Assembly (NCBI GenBank): GCA_031310005.1
Contig: CM062383.1
Coordinates: forward strand, 124,001 to 188,000
Length of the DNA: 64,000 nucleotides
From: Dactylellina haptotyla
Taxonomy: Eukaryota > Ascomycota > Orbiliomycetes > Orbiliales > Orbiliaceae
Direction of reading: 5' to 3'
Shown: positions 35,430 through 47,081 of the stretch, piece after piece
How the letters are laid out: the number at the start of each line of letters is the position of its first letter
How positions within the stretch are numbered: position 1 is the stretch's first letter
The notes under the pieces: generated by a model
What the model saw: only the letters and a program-made list of their open reading frames with translations
Database searches by the model: none
Told to the model about the DNA's origin: nothing
Made by a program: the position numbers and the translations under genes

Positions 35430-38400
35430 ATGTCGGTGGTGCGTACCTCCTACCTATCTACCTATCTATCTATGATAAAACTAACGGAGCGTAGTCCAAA
35501 GCTGCCACGTACCTCAGCCTGCTCGACACCGCCCGCTGCAATGCCGACTGGGCCACCGTCCCCGAGCTCGTCCGCAAACTGACCAAGCACGGGGGGGCCC
35601 ACAAGAAGTGTACTTCCACCTATCTACCTATTTATTGTAAGAATGCTAATTGAATGTATATAAAAGGCGTCACGGAAACTGCCCTCCTCGACCACGACAC
35701 CTCCCCCCAGCGCCTCTCCCACACCCTCCACAAGAACGCCACCATCGTCGTCTCCGCCTCCCCGCTCTCCAAGGCCTCCTCCTCCCAGCCACAGACCGCC
35801 AATGCCGTCTCCACCCTCGTCAGCATCTCCGGCCTCGCCCAGGCCTTCGAGGAGGACATCGCCATCTTCAAGTCCGCCAATGCCGCCGCCCTCGCCGAGG
35901 AGGCCGCCCTAGAAGCCGAGGGTGCCCCGTCCAAACGGAAAAAGAAGCACTCGGACCACATCGTCACCAGCCCCGAGGAGATATACGTACGTCATTATGA
36001 TATTGGAGCTAATACAAAAATGGTTGCTAATTGATCGTTTCCCGAAAGACAGCAAGCTGAGGTCACCCTCGCCTACCTCCACCACCTCCTCCGCGCCCAC
36101 CGCGTCGTCCTCCAGATCCTCCCCCCGCACCCCCCGCCCCGCGACCAGATCACCCAGGAATGGACCAAGGTCTGCGCCATCAAGGCCCTCTGCCTCAAGG
36201 GCATGGCCCAGGAAGCTCTCAAAATGAAGGAGGACGCCATCCAGACCTACAAGGGCCTGCCCATCCCCGACTTCAGCTCCGGCGTCGGCTCCTCCGGTGC
36301 CGAGGCCATCTGGTGGATCAGACGCACCCTCTCCCGCTTCGCCATCGCCAGCTGGGAACTCTTCGAGGGCGTCGAGAGCCCGGACACCCCCCGCTCCGCC
36401 CACGCCGAGGACGACGAGCAAGCTCACGACGATGACGAGGAGGACCACGATGAAGACGCCTACGACGAGGAAGCCGGCCTCGACGAGCTGGATGCCACCC
36501 ACGCGGGCCTCGCCACCGTCAGAGAAGGAAGCGAACGCTCCGGCGGTTCCAGGGGCTCGGGCTCAGCTGGCTCCGGAACCGCAAAGCCCGTATCCGTGAA
36601 GACGACCACCCCGGCCCCCTCCAGCAGGCCCGTCTCGACCATCCAATCCAGGCCCGTATCCACCCGTCCGGAGTTCAAACGAGCCCTCACCGAGTCCGGC
36701 TTGATCGGTGCCTTCCGGGCCTACCACGCCTTCTCCATGTCTCTCACCAACATCCGACCCACCACCGCCATGACCACCTCGGCCACCTCGGCTTCCTTCG
36801 CCAAGCAATTGACCGACCGGGTCGCTGCCGATGACGACATCTCCCGCAAGGCCATTTACGAAACGTACCTCAAGGTCGTCTCCAAATTCCTCAAGACTCA
36901 AATCGAACGGGACGAGGAGATCTCGGACGAGATCCGTGCCGAAATCACCGCCATCGAGGAAATATACGAGTCCCTCCTGCTGAAAACCACAAAGTTCCCC
37001 CACGCCTCAAAAGTCAACCATGACGTCCTCCGCTGGGTCGACACCGTCTTTGACAATTGGGCCACCCTCGGCTCAAGAGGTGTCGACGCCGGACGGGTCG
37101 TCGAGATCCTCTACCGAGCCGCCGGAAAGTCCTTCCACTCCCCCAGGATCCTCCGCTACCTCTTCACCACCCTCACCTCCATGGGCAATTTCCACGACGC
37201 ACGCCTCTCCCTTGACACCTACATCAGCTTGATCAGCCGTGGCAAAGCTCGTCTTGAGAAGGAAAAAGGTGGTGCTCAATTTCCCGTCTCGGAAGAAGAC
37301 TTCGACTCGGACCCACAAATCCTCACCACCTGCGTCCAGGGTATCCGATTCCTCGTCAAGTACTTCCCGGACCAAGCTACCCGTGCCGTCGAAATCGCCA
37401 ACTTGATAAAAACATGGATATTCGAATGGCAGACCGAAGACCACGATATCTTGGCGCTAGTCTGGAGAGGTGTCGGCCTCGCCAACGCCGCCTGGTCCCG
37501 TCAGACCGTTGAATCCACCCAGCGAACCGAAATCCAAGAACGGTCCATCTCCGCGTTTAAGAAGTGTCTCGAATACCAACCGGAGATGTTTGAAGCCATG
37601 TTTGACCTGGGTTTGATGCAAGCCGAGACGAGGGATATCGACAGCGCGATCGATTCGATCAGAGCCGTGGCCGAACAGGAGGAAAAGTGCATCCCCGCCT
37701 GGCATTTACTCACTCTCCTTCTTACGAGTAAAGGTGATTGGGATACCGCTTTAACGGTCAGCGAGGCTATCTTCTCGCTGATTGACGACCAAGAGCAGGC
37801 TTCGTTAGGGCTGAGCAGCCGTGACGGTCTCGTGGAGATTAAAATTACCCAGCTGGCAATTATTGAAATGCTAGAAGGGCCGGAGAGCGCGGTTAACCTC
37901 GCGGATGAACTGCTAGGGCTATACACAAGATTGTTCCCGGGGGTTTTGCCGTCCGCCATGTCGATGCGGGATAGCGTGTTGGATTCCGAGCGGCCGACGA
38001 CAAGAGGCAGGTCGACTACCGCTGGGACGGCGACGACGAATATGCCAGCCATCCACATCACCGATACGAGAGGTGGAGCATCAGCCAGCGATCCGAACTT
38101 ATCGAAACGGACGCACCACCGTTCGGGAACCAGAGGCAGCTCCCTAGGCAGGAACAGTCTGAGAAAGAAACGTCACAGCGTGCACAGTATCACCGACCCC
38201 GTTACGGATGACGAAAAAGGCACTCGACCCAAGACGCCGAACAAACTGCAGCGATCGTCGAGTCAAAAGTCCACCAAGAGCACAAAATCAGCCAAGAACG
38301 TCGGCGCGAAGAGCCATAAATCTCGCCATGATCCTAGCGTTCCAGCTGCAGAGAAGGGAACGATGCCCAGCATCCCCCCCACCAATGTAGCAGGGGATGT

Positions 38401-39180
38401 GGTCACCGCGCAGGCGATACACGCCAATGCGTCGCACAGCGCAACCCCCAGCGTGCTATCCGAGAAGAACAACGCGCACAATCTGCCCGTTGGACAACTG
38501 CCGTCGCCTATTAAAGCTTACACCGACGACAGACCGCTCTTGAACCGTCCGGCATACCTGAGAGAACCATTGTTGAGCGAGCGAGATGAGAGGAAGAAAG
38601 TAGAGGCCGGATTGAAGAAGATTTGGCTCACCGTGGCAGGATTATACCGCCGGGCGGAGATGTTTGAAGATGCCAAGGTTGCAGTCGAAGAAGCCAGCGG
38701 AGTTTCCGAGGGCGGCAGGATAGAAGGCGGGATCGATCCCGATGTTTGGGCTGAGGTATGTTCCTTTTTTTTTCACATTTTATATTACTGTTCTTGCTTA
38801 TGTGCAGCGATACTAATATATGGGCTTTGTAGCGCGGCTTCCTATCTATCGCCCAAAAAATGAATCACGACGCGCAAAAGTTCTTTGAGACGGCGCTGTC
38901 GTATAATACCGACCACCCGCTTGCGATTGTGGGACTTTCCCGCGTTTTACTAGGCGATGAGAAGAATTCGGCGGCTCGAGACCGCGCGTCCGGGTTATTG
39001 CAGACGCTGACGAAGTTGGGCAGCGGGTGGGATATGAGTGAGGCGTGGTTCGAGCTCGCGCGGGAGCACGAGCTGAGCGGAGCGACGGAGAAGGCGAAGG
39101 AGGTGTACTGGTGGGTTGTGAAGCTGGAGGATACGCGCGGGGTGAGGGGGTGGGGGTGTGTTATTCCCAGGGTTTTGTAG
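35430..39180 (+). CDS. YPP1: Ypp1, scaffold of plasma-membrane PI4-kinase complex
   Basis: 1164 residues in five exons: 35430-35438, 35495-35609, 35667-35986, 36053-38755 and 38833-39180. The first coding exon is only nine bases (MSV). TPR-like helical repeats run through the protein. Typical segments are YLSLLDTARCNADWATVPELV, AYHAFSMSLTNIRPTT, WRGVGLANAAWSRQT, QPEMFEAMFDLGLMQAETRD, WHLLTLLLTSKGDWDTAL and the C-terminal FFETALSYNTDHPLAIVGLSRVLLGD. Ypp1 (TTC7 in animals) joins Efr3 and the PI4-kinase Stt4 at the plasma membrane to make PI4P. Yeast Ypp1 is about 820 residues. The extra length here comes from an acidic insertion near residue 240 and a basic Ser-rich disordered region near residues 820-970. 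The donor T|GTACTT of intron 2 is needed for frame (KKC-VTETALL). Confidence 0.9.
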
Positions 39181-39399
39181 AGGAGGGGACGGGGATAATT
39201 GAGGAAGTAGGTAATTATTTCTTGTCTCACTTTCTTTTATAAAAAAATCTAAAGCAGAGCATTTGTTTTTGATTTTCTTTTTTGGTTGTTTTACTGTTGG
39301 CATATATAATAGCGGACGACATTTAATAGTTTGCATGTGTGCATATAATTAGAGTCATTTTTTAAAACTCGGTCAATGTTTTTCTATCGGTAGCGGGTT

Positions 39400-40684
39400 T
39401 TAAAGTTGGTTTACTTGTGGTTGTGGTTCTACTTTGGCTGGATCAATCCAGTCGCTACTCTGTTGCTCGTAGTCATTTTTACTAGTCGGCTGGTCCGGCT
39501 GTTCGGTAGTACCCTTAAGGACGGTAATGCCATCGGAGGGTACGTTGGTCACATCGTTTATTTTCCCGTCGCCGTCGTCTGTTCCGTTGGCTGTACGGTC
39601 CACCTCGCCGCCGACGAGGACGCCATGGTCTACATTCGCGCCACCGCATACGCTGTCCACGTCGAATAATTCACCGGGACAGCCGGTACGCCGGGCGTTG
39701 AAGGTAAGGTACCCCGTTGAACCGTCGTTGTCGGTTGGGTAGTTTATCGGGACGCTTCCGCAGCGCTGTTATATTATCCGTTATATATGAGTTAGCATAT
39801 TTGATCAAAAATATATATATGTACATTTTATATAAGGGGGATTGAATTGGTAAATAAGGAGGAATACGAACGTTACAATTATGCATCACAATTTCCTTCG
39901 CGAGAACCTTCGCATGCCGTCCGCTAACCATCTCGCTCCTGTGTTCCCAGTACCCGCGGTCCCGGTTGGACGCATAGTCGAACCAAGCGCACAGGTAACC
40001 CTCGTGGAAGTCGAGGAATTTGATGCCGCGAACGCAGGCGATGAGTTCCTTGTGTGAGAAGATGCGGTCGTCGGGGACGGATTCGAGGATGTGCAGGAGA
40101 GAGGAGGAGAGGTGTTTATTGTTGAAGGGGTCGAGGGTGCAGTAGTGTTTTCCGCGGCAGTTGATGCCTAGTGGTTTCTTGTGGGAGCGGGTCAACAGGG
40201 GGGTTGAGTCTGGGTTGGTGTTTTCGCGGGGTACGTGGGGTGGGCTCATGGCGTTCGGGTTGAAGTGGGTGTGTTTGTGCGAGGAGAGGTCCGTTTGGTC
40301 GCTTTCTGATGCTGCAGGTACTTGAGCTGTAGATGCCGGTGCTTGGGCGGTGGCGTTGAGTGGGTGGAAGTGCACGGGTGGGACGGGCAGGTATTGGCGT
40401 TTGTGGAGGGCGTCGTTGCCGGGAGTCGGGGCTACTTCGACGGTGATGTATACTGTTGAGGTGGTGTCCGGGTATGGGTCGCCTAAGATGTTGCCCTCCG
40501 TGTGCGGCCAGTAGTATAGCGGGCTGGCGGATAGGGGTGAAGTTGGGTGAAGGGCGGTTGGTTCGGAGTGAGGATGGGTGGCTTCGTGGAGGATGTGGTC
40601 TGTTTTTGATGGCTCGGGGAGAGGATTGGAGAATGTGGAGGGGAGGAGGGATAGTAGGATACTGGCATATCGAAGCTTCATCAT
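39400..40684 (-). CDS. KP4-like secreted cysteine-rich protein, large precursor
   Basis: 392 residues, exons 40684-39872 and 39765-39400. The intron begins GTTCGT and ends CAG; phase 0 joins IVMHNCN to RCGSVPINYP. The signal peptide is MMKLRYASILLSLLPSTFS. Residues about 20-170 are Pro/His/Thr-rich and include a Kex2-type Lys-Arg at 95-96 (ALHKRQYLP). The KP4 killer-toxin-like fold begins at GINCRGKHYC (about 173) and continues with HILESVPDDRIFSHKELIACVRG, GYLCAWFDY, IVMHNC, CGSVPINYP and TGYLTFNARRTGC. A Gly/Asp/Gln-rich tail of about 90 residues follows. The KP4 family is named after a fungal-virus-borne toxin and has many chromosomal fungal homologues, usually about 100-130 residues, with reported calcium-channel inhibition. 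The gene looks whole. Its flanks are unusual, and activity is not established. Confidence 0.8.
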
Positions 40685-41869
40685 TGCTATCGGTGTATTG
40701 TGTATCTAGAATGCTTTAAATGTCGACGCTTTTGTTTAGTAGCTTGTGGTTGGTTGGCATAGCCGGTTATATAATTATTACAACGGGATGATTTAGACAT
40801 CTATGGGATATCATAAATTTCTACCCATTATGATTTACGTATTTACGAATGATATCAGTGTCTCTATTTCGGGGTGTAGAGATCGATCCGATTGTCCCAG
40901 ATCAGCGGGGAGCTGCTGATATCATAACGTCTGGAGGGTAGCCATTTTCATGAGACATGACGTGGGAGAGTTCAGTGCCTTTTCTGTTCAAGAGTCACGT
41001 CTGTGAGCTGGGTATAATACCATATGCACAATCTTGATTACAGCTCATCAGAATGGTCAATCTTAACTACTCAGTATAATAAAACTTCGAGACTTTGATT
41101 TATATTCCGCGTTGCGCGTGGTATTCTGTACCACAACCTGATTGGCTGACAGACTTCCCGAAATGGAAGGTCAAGCTCGATATCTCCATTTTCCAGGGAA
41201 CAGTTCACGAATGCGTATATACTCCGCAGACCAGCCTCCAGCAGACTGGAATGCTCTTTCGATCTGGAATACGAATGTTATGTACGATATATCACAGCTC
41301 GCTGGTTGGAACTACCGTATCTGTGTCGGCAGCGAGATCTGGCCAATGAGGCCGCCGGTGAACTCAGGATGAAGCATTCCGAGTCATCTTTGCAGCAAGC
41401 GCTGGTTTGGCGTGCATTAGTGGCCCGGGAAGAAGAAATTATGACGAAACCGCAGGCAAACTAACAGGAATATTTTTCTATCTTTTTTAAAAAATTTTTA
41501 CTTTGTGAGACGAAAAAAAAAAAAAAAAAGAATTTGTTTGAACAGCAAACACATATTTTTTTTCACCTGTGCAGCCTTTTCAACCTCACCTCAACACCTT
41601 CTCACCCTTCACGCCTCTCTGCTCCGTCTCCCGTCGATATTTCTAACGAACGGCCGACGATAGACCAGTCCGGTTCCCACCAGCTTGCCTAAAAGAGCCT
41701 GCGTGGTTGTATTATCTGCTACACTACATTCCGTATACCCTTTTCCTGCGAATTCTGGAGCTTCTCGCAGCTGTTGTTGCCCCCACTTTCCTTTCGCAAC
41801 TCAGCCTACTTTAACCCCTCCTCAGCTTTTTTCTTCTACCCATAACCATCCCGACTTCCACTACACACA
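40685..41869. other. Intergenic, 1.2 kb upstream of ARB1 and the KP4-like gene
   Basis: Shared divergent promoter region. It contains an A17 run at 41513-41529 and a CT-rich leader before ARB1. A small frame from ATG 41163 to a stop near 41372 (reads MEGQARYLHFPGNSS, then WNTNVMYDISQLAGW) looks slightly protein-like but matches no family I know. Confidence 0.45.
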
Positions 41870-43916
41870 ATGCCTCCAGTCTCTGCATCCAAGGCTAAGA
41901 GAGAAGCCAAGAAGGCTGCCAAAGCCGCTGGCGGCGATGAAGACAAGCCAAAGAAGACTGCTGCCTCCCGAGCTGCCTCCAAGGCCGGCTCCAAAGCGGG
42001 CTCCAAAGCCTCCTCTGTAGCTGGAGATAGCACACCCCCGGAAATTGAAATCGCAGACGACTCTGCCACCTCCGTCGCTGGTCTCGCCGACGTCTCCAAG
42101 CTTACCCTACAAGAAGACAAACACGGCCTCTCTGACCGTGTCACAACCGGTGTCCTCGCTTCTCTTGTCAGCTCGCGAGATTGCAAGATTGATTCTGTCT
42201 CCCTCGTGTTCCACGGAAGAGTTCTCTTGGGCGACACAACCATCGAACTCAACTTTGGGCGACGATATGGTCTCCTCGGTGAGAACGGTTGCGGTAAGAG
42301 TACACTGCTGAAGAGTATCGCCAAGAGAGAGTACCCCGTCCCAGACCATATCGACGTTTACCTGCTCAACGAACCCGCCGACCCTACCAGTCTGGGAGCT
42401 CTGGAGTATGTCGTCAAGGAGGCCGAGAACGAAATGAAGCGCATGGATGCCTTGGCCGAGGAAATCCTAGAGAAAGACGGACCAGAGTCTCCAATCTTGG
42501 AAGATTTATACGAGGTAACATTTTCTTCCCATGAAAATCCTAGAATGTTGGTTTTTTGATGCTAATGACTTGTTTAGAGAATGGAACAAATGGACCCCTC
42601 TACATTCGCCACCCGTGCCTCCCTCATTCTCACCGGTTTGGGCTTCAACCCGAGCACTATGAACAAAATGACCAAGGACATGTCCGGTGGTTGGCGTATG
42701 CGTGTCGCCCTCGCCAAAGCTCTCTTCGTCAAGCCCTCCCTCCTCCTGCTCGATGACCCAACCGCCCATTTGGATCTCGAGGCCTGCGTGTGGCTCGAAG
42801 AATACCTCAAAAAGTGGGACCGAACCCTGGTCCTCGTCTCCCACTCCCAGGATTTCCTCAACGGTGTCTGCTCAAACATGATTGATATGCGTATGAACAA
42901 GCTCATCTACTATGGTGGTAACTACGACAGTTATGTCAAGACCCGTGCCGAAAATGAAACCAACCAGATGAAGCAGTACCACAAGCAACAGGAGGAAATC
43001 GCCCACATCAAAAAGTTCATCGCCTCCGCCGGTACCTACGCCAATTTGGTCCGTCAGGCCAAATCCCGCCAGAAGATCCTCGACAAGATGGAAGCCGACG
43101 GCCTCATCGAAAAGGTCCAGGCAGACAAGGTCTTCACCTTCCGATTCGCTGACGTCGAAAAACTGCCACCCCCGGTTCTCAGCTTTGACGATATTACATT
43201 CAGCTACAGCGGCGAAGCCAAGGATAACTTGTACGAAAGCCTGGACCTTGGTGTGGACATGGACTCGAGAGTCGCGCTCGTCGGCCCCAACGGTGTCGGA
43301 AAGTCCACTTTGTTGCGAATCATGACCGGAAAGCTCAACCCACAGGGCGGCCGTGTATCTCGACACACCCACTTGAAGCTCGGTCTGTACTCCCAGCACT
43401 CAGCGGAACAGCTCGACCTCACCAAGTCGGCGTTGGATTTCTGCCGAGACAGGTTCAGAGAAAAGAGTCAGGATTACCAGTACTGGAGACAGCAGCTGGG
43501 TCGGTACGGTCTCACCGGTGAGGCGCAGACCGCGTTGATGGGTACTTTGAGTGAAGGACAGAGGAGCAGAGTCGTCTTTGCGTTGTTGGCCATCGAGGGA
43601 CCCAACATGTTGTTGCTGGACGAACCTACCAACGGATTGGATATCCCGACGATTGACAGTTTGGCTGATGCTATCAAGGAGTTCTCCGGTGGTGTCGTTG
43701 TTGTTTCCCACGACTTCAGGTAAGCTTTTTTTTCTTACCCTACTTATTTCACTTAAAAACAACAAAACTAATAAATAATTGCATTACAGATTGCTGGACA
43801 AGATTGCAAAGGACATCTTGGTGTGCGAGGACAAGACGGTCAGAAGATGGAACGGATCGATTGCAGAATACAAGAATCACCTGAGGAAGAAGATGATTGC
43901 GGCTGGCGCTGTCTAA
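41870..43916 (+). CDS. ARB1: ABC-F ATPase Arb1 (ABCF2)
   Basis: 637 residues; exons 41870-42514, 42578-43719 and 43790-43916. Two ABC cassettes are present with no membrane segments. Cassette 1: Walker [10 protein letters not shown], signature MSGGW, Walker [19 protein letters not shown]. Cassette 2: Walker [10 protein letters not shown], signature LSEGQRSR, Walker [12 protein letters not shown]. The DDPTAHLD form in cassette 1, with Asp where most ABC-F proteins have Glu, is as I recall also the normal Arb1 sequence in yeast. The N-terminus is Lys/Ala-rich ([16 protein letters not shown]). Arb1 shuttles between nucleus and cytoplasm and supports 40S and 60S biogenesis. This is the third ribosome-assembly gene within 13 kb. 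Confidence 0.95.
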
Positions 43917-45087
43917 AACGGAAAAGGTTTCTACCTATTTCGTTTTTTATCCCTCTATTCTAGATTTTTAATGGAATCAGCGTATTCCTGTATGACTAGC
44001 ATATTTCACCCAAAAGCTAGAATCCTCTTTTTTTTTATTATATAGAAGTATGACTATATGACTATAATGGTACTTCTTCTCTATGAACTTCTTTTTCTTT
44101 TTCTTTTGTATACATGTAGGGTTCGGCCGGTCGGATTTGGATATTATCTCGGGAGGGAGGAAAAGTGATTATTTTTTTGTTTAGGCTTTGGTGGCTTTCC
44201 TTGGTTGTATCCTTTAGATCTTTCTGGCTGGTGTGCCTACGACGCCCACAGAATGGCTTGTGCAAGTTTACGATAGATAGAATGGCTTTTAATGGCAATA
44301 CGATTAACTATAGATTTATGACTAGATATTAACTCGATACATACATTAAGATATATAAAGAACTGAGAGACTATATATTCCCTTGTCGTTTCTGGCCAGG
44401 AATATGGAGAATCATAACTGGTTATAAGATGGAACACAATCCTTTCATAGTCGATGGACTTCTGATATGTGATATCTAACTTTTAGGTTATATAACCACT
44501 TAGCTCAATAATAAGATAATCCGCGCATGCTGTCCTGTCGCATAGGCGTCCCCGGCTACATAATTTCAACGTATTAAATCGACTTGTATAGTAAGAAATC
44601 AAAGGCGATATTTCTTAATTTCTTCATAGTTTTGATCCATTCTGCGAATTTATGGTGCTCTGTAAACTGACCGCACATTAGTTTGGCGACGGTTGTGGTT
44701 TCCTCATCTTGTATAATGGCACGATAAAGGAATAGATTCTATCAGAGATATCTCATTTAGAAAATGAAGCACAAGTTTCATTTTATATCTTGGTCTTTTT
44801 GGGGCCGAGATATCATTGAAGGGTGTGAAGTATGAAGAAAACATGCGTACGAATTCTCGCACGCTTTATTTGATCAAACTCATGTTAGATACTTGTATAG
44901 GGATCACTTATATATTTGCTCATCAAAGGTTTGTCGTAATATTGAACAGCTTAAAGCTGCCGCTGTTGGGCCAATTATTGCGGAGGAGCCTCTGAAAATC
45001 GCTTCGCCAATAAGTCATCAAGGAGAATTCCAGATCTCGCCATGGTCCAGGCGCCCATCCTCCAGTCGGTGGTCACTGATTTATTTA
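43917..45087. other. Intergenic, AT-rich, no gene seen
   Basis: 3' region of ARB1, then AT-rich sequence with many stops in all frames. Confidence 0.5.
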
Positions 45088-45363
45088 TTAACATCTTTGT
45101 TTGCCAATCTGCCCTTCGACCCTATAGTTTAGTCTTCTACAATTTTTTGTGACACCACTAACGATTCCACCACGTTTCTCGATTTCTTTGCGTCGGGCGA
45201 AAAGGTGGTCGAGCAGACTACATTTCAACATTGGGATGTTGTGGGCATTTATTGGTGGCAACTGCATTGGATCACCAGCAAGTACCACTTGTGTGACTAA
45301 TGCTGACGATATCGGGATGGAAACACCCCGTGTAGAAATTTGGTTTAAGATAGTCAGGAGCAA
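45088..45363 (-). pseudogene. Fragment of SF1 (UPF1/DNA2-like) helicase
   Basis: A minus-strand segment reads VTQVVLAGDPMQLPP, the motif III region (GDxxQLPP) of superfamily-1 RNA/DNA helicases. The expected SLLDHLFAR ('SLFERL') follows, then, in a decayed form, VTKNCRR (normally TKNYRS). No Walker A or downstream helicase motifs are recognisable nearby, so only a short remnant is left. It could derive from a stand-alone cytosolic helicase gene or from a transposon-borne one; this cannot be decided here. Confidence 0.4.
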
Positions 45364-46285
45364 AACATTTTGCTTGAGTGAATTCTAAGTGATAGTTCTG
45401 GAATCATTCTTCGCTATCTCATATTCTAAGCTCTGAATATAATGAACACTATAATTAATGATGCCTCAAGGTGCTCCCTGAACATGTATTGTTTTATTAA
45501 TGTAGTGGGTTAATTAACCATATGGGGTATCGAAGCCAATGCCTCGATTATTTTAGGTTGTTCTCCTGTCATCTCCATGAATTCATGGATTTTAGAGCCG
45601 CAATCAACCATAATACGGCCATATATAGCTATAGTATAGTAGTTAGTTTGTGGGATATGAGAATAGAGAGAGATCATGACTTGGTTCAATATATTGCCTA
45701 AGCTCAGATGCGACATCGCGCGCATCATCTCTAGTAGCCCAAGAGTCGTCCATTTATAAGTTTTTAATTATTCGCAGGAAGCATAAGGGAAGGGCCTAGT
45801 AGGCGCCTATTTTAGTGTAGTCGCGAAACTTAGGTGTTGATTCGGCCACAGCCTTCGATGGGCACACCTATAGAACTTTGGCTTCGTGGGTCGCGATCTG
45901 TTAGCGGGTATGACTGGCGCTGCCTATTGTGCTGCATGTATGTAAACCTCTCGTTAGGCCACATTGAATTAGATATCGATCGGGTGTAGCGAATAAAGAT
46001 CTCTGGACGGCGTTTAAGTTCTAGTTTACCACGATCCTTTTTTGGGATATGTGCTTAAGTAAGGTATTTAAAGACTTTTAGGTGGGTTATATTAGGTTGT
46101 TTGTCGGTAGTTATTTCGATGAGGCCTCATGGAAGCTTTAAGAATCGCTCTCGAGGGGGAGCGATTTCGAACGTGTACAAAGGTCTCAGCAGCGGGACCC
46201 AAAAGATGATAGGTAGGTTTGATAAAAAATAACATGGCTGGTAATACTTCTTGAATAGTTCTATTGCCTTGCTCTCAAAAGCTAT
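45364..46285. other. Intergenic or degraded sequence
   Basis: AT-rich. A minus-strand stretch at 45510-45750 shows short protein-like runs in two frames but no recognisable family; possibly further debris of the neighbouring remnants. Confidence 0.35.
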
Positions 46286-46585
46286 TCATCTCGGGACTGT
46301 CCACCTGGGTGATCTCATAGGCCAAGCAACACGATCGCCATAGCTCTTTGGCGACTTCTGGCCGAAAGAAATCCAGCTGCAAGCTTCCACGTCGTTCCGA
46401 GCCTCACCTTCGAGACACCCAGGATCATATTCCCCAGGTTCAACAAAGAGAAAGTAGGCAATCTTGCCATCTTTGAATTCAACCGTTGCCCCTATGATTG
46501 AGTCATTATTGGTGAACATCTTGACCCAAAATCGAAAGCCGCTGTCCCCGTTATCATGTTCAGCGCCTGCTCTCCGGGTATAACG
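46286..46585 (-). pseudogene. Possible gene remnant, unknown family
   Basis: An open frame of about 100 codons on the minus strand has a protein-like composition (GDSGFRFWVKMFTNND, VEFKDGKIAYFLFVEPGEY, ARNDVEACSWISFGQ). The frame is closed upstream by a stop and starts without a clear ATG context. I do not recognise it. It may be one exon of a small gene or a leftover piece. Confidence 0.25.
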
Positions 46586-47081
46586 ATAATTCGGTTATTT
46601 ATTCTATCTTCCGATAGCCATAAGATATGTTTTCTTGCATCCTAGATGGTACGAATCATAGAGGAAATTATTTGGTTTAGCCGAAGGGGTGTGTATATAT
46701 TTGAGGGTTTAAGGTTTGCAACGGTTATAGATATGTGGTGAGTTGTTGTATTTGGCAAGGTTAGAAATTTAAGAAGACGTGTGAGAACTGCTTCTTATAG
46801 CTCAGCGATAGCGTACGCTTGCCACCTCCAGCCTACGCCATACTTTGAGCCTCTTCCAGAAACTTCCTCTAACCTCCACTGACCTTCTTGTGCATCATTC
46901 TTCTTCCATCCTACAAACATAGACGCAAGATGAGGCCTAAGACACATACGCGACCTGGCTAGCCACCAACAGGGAATTTCATAGGGTATATAATTGTTTG
47001 GTTACATACTTAGGCATCTGTATTGTTTCAAAGATATTGCAACAGAACATCCTCAATATTTTACTCGTCTTAATTTGAAGA

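Noticed and set aside
36460-38061. Minus-strand frames over YPP1
   Set aside because: Accidental frames opposite a conserved gene.
42740-42800. Asp instead of Glu after Walker B in Arb1 cassette 1 as a lost catalytic residue
   Set aside because: As far as I recall, DDPTAHLD is the normal sequence of Arb1 orthologues, so it is not a lesion.
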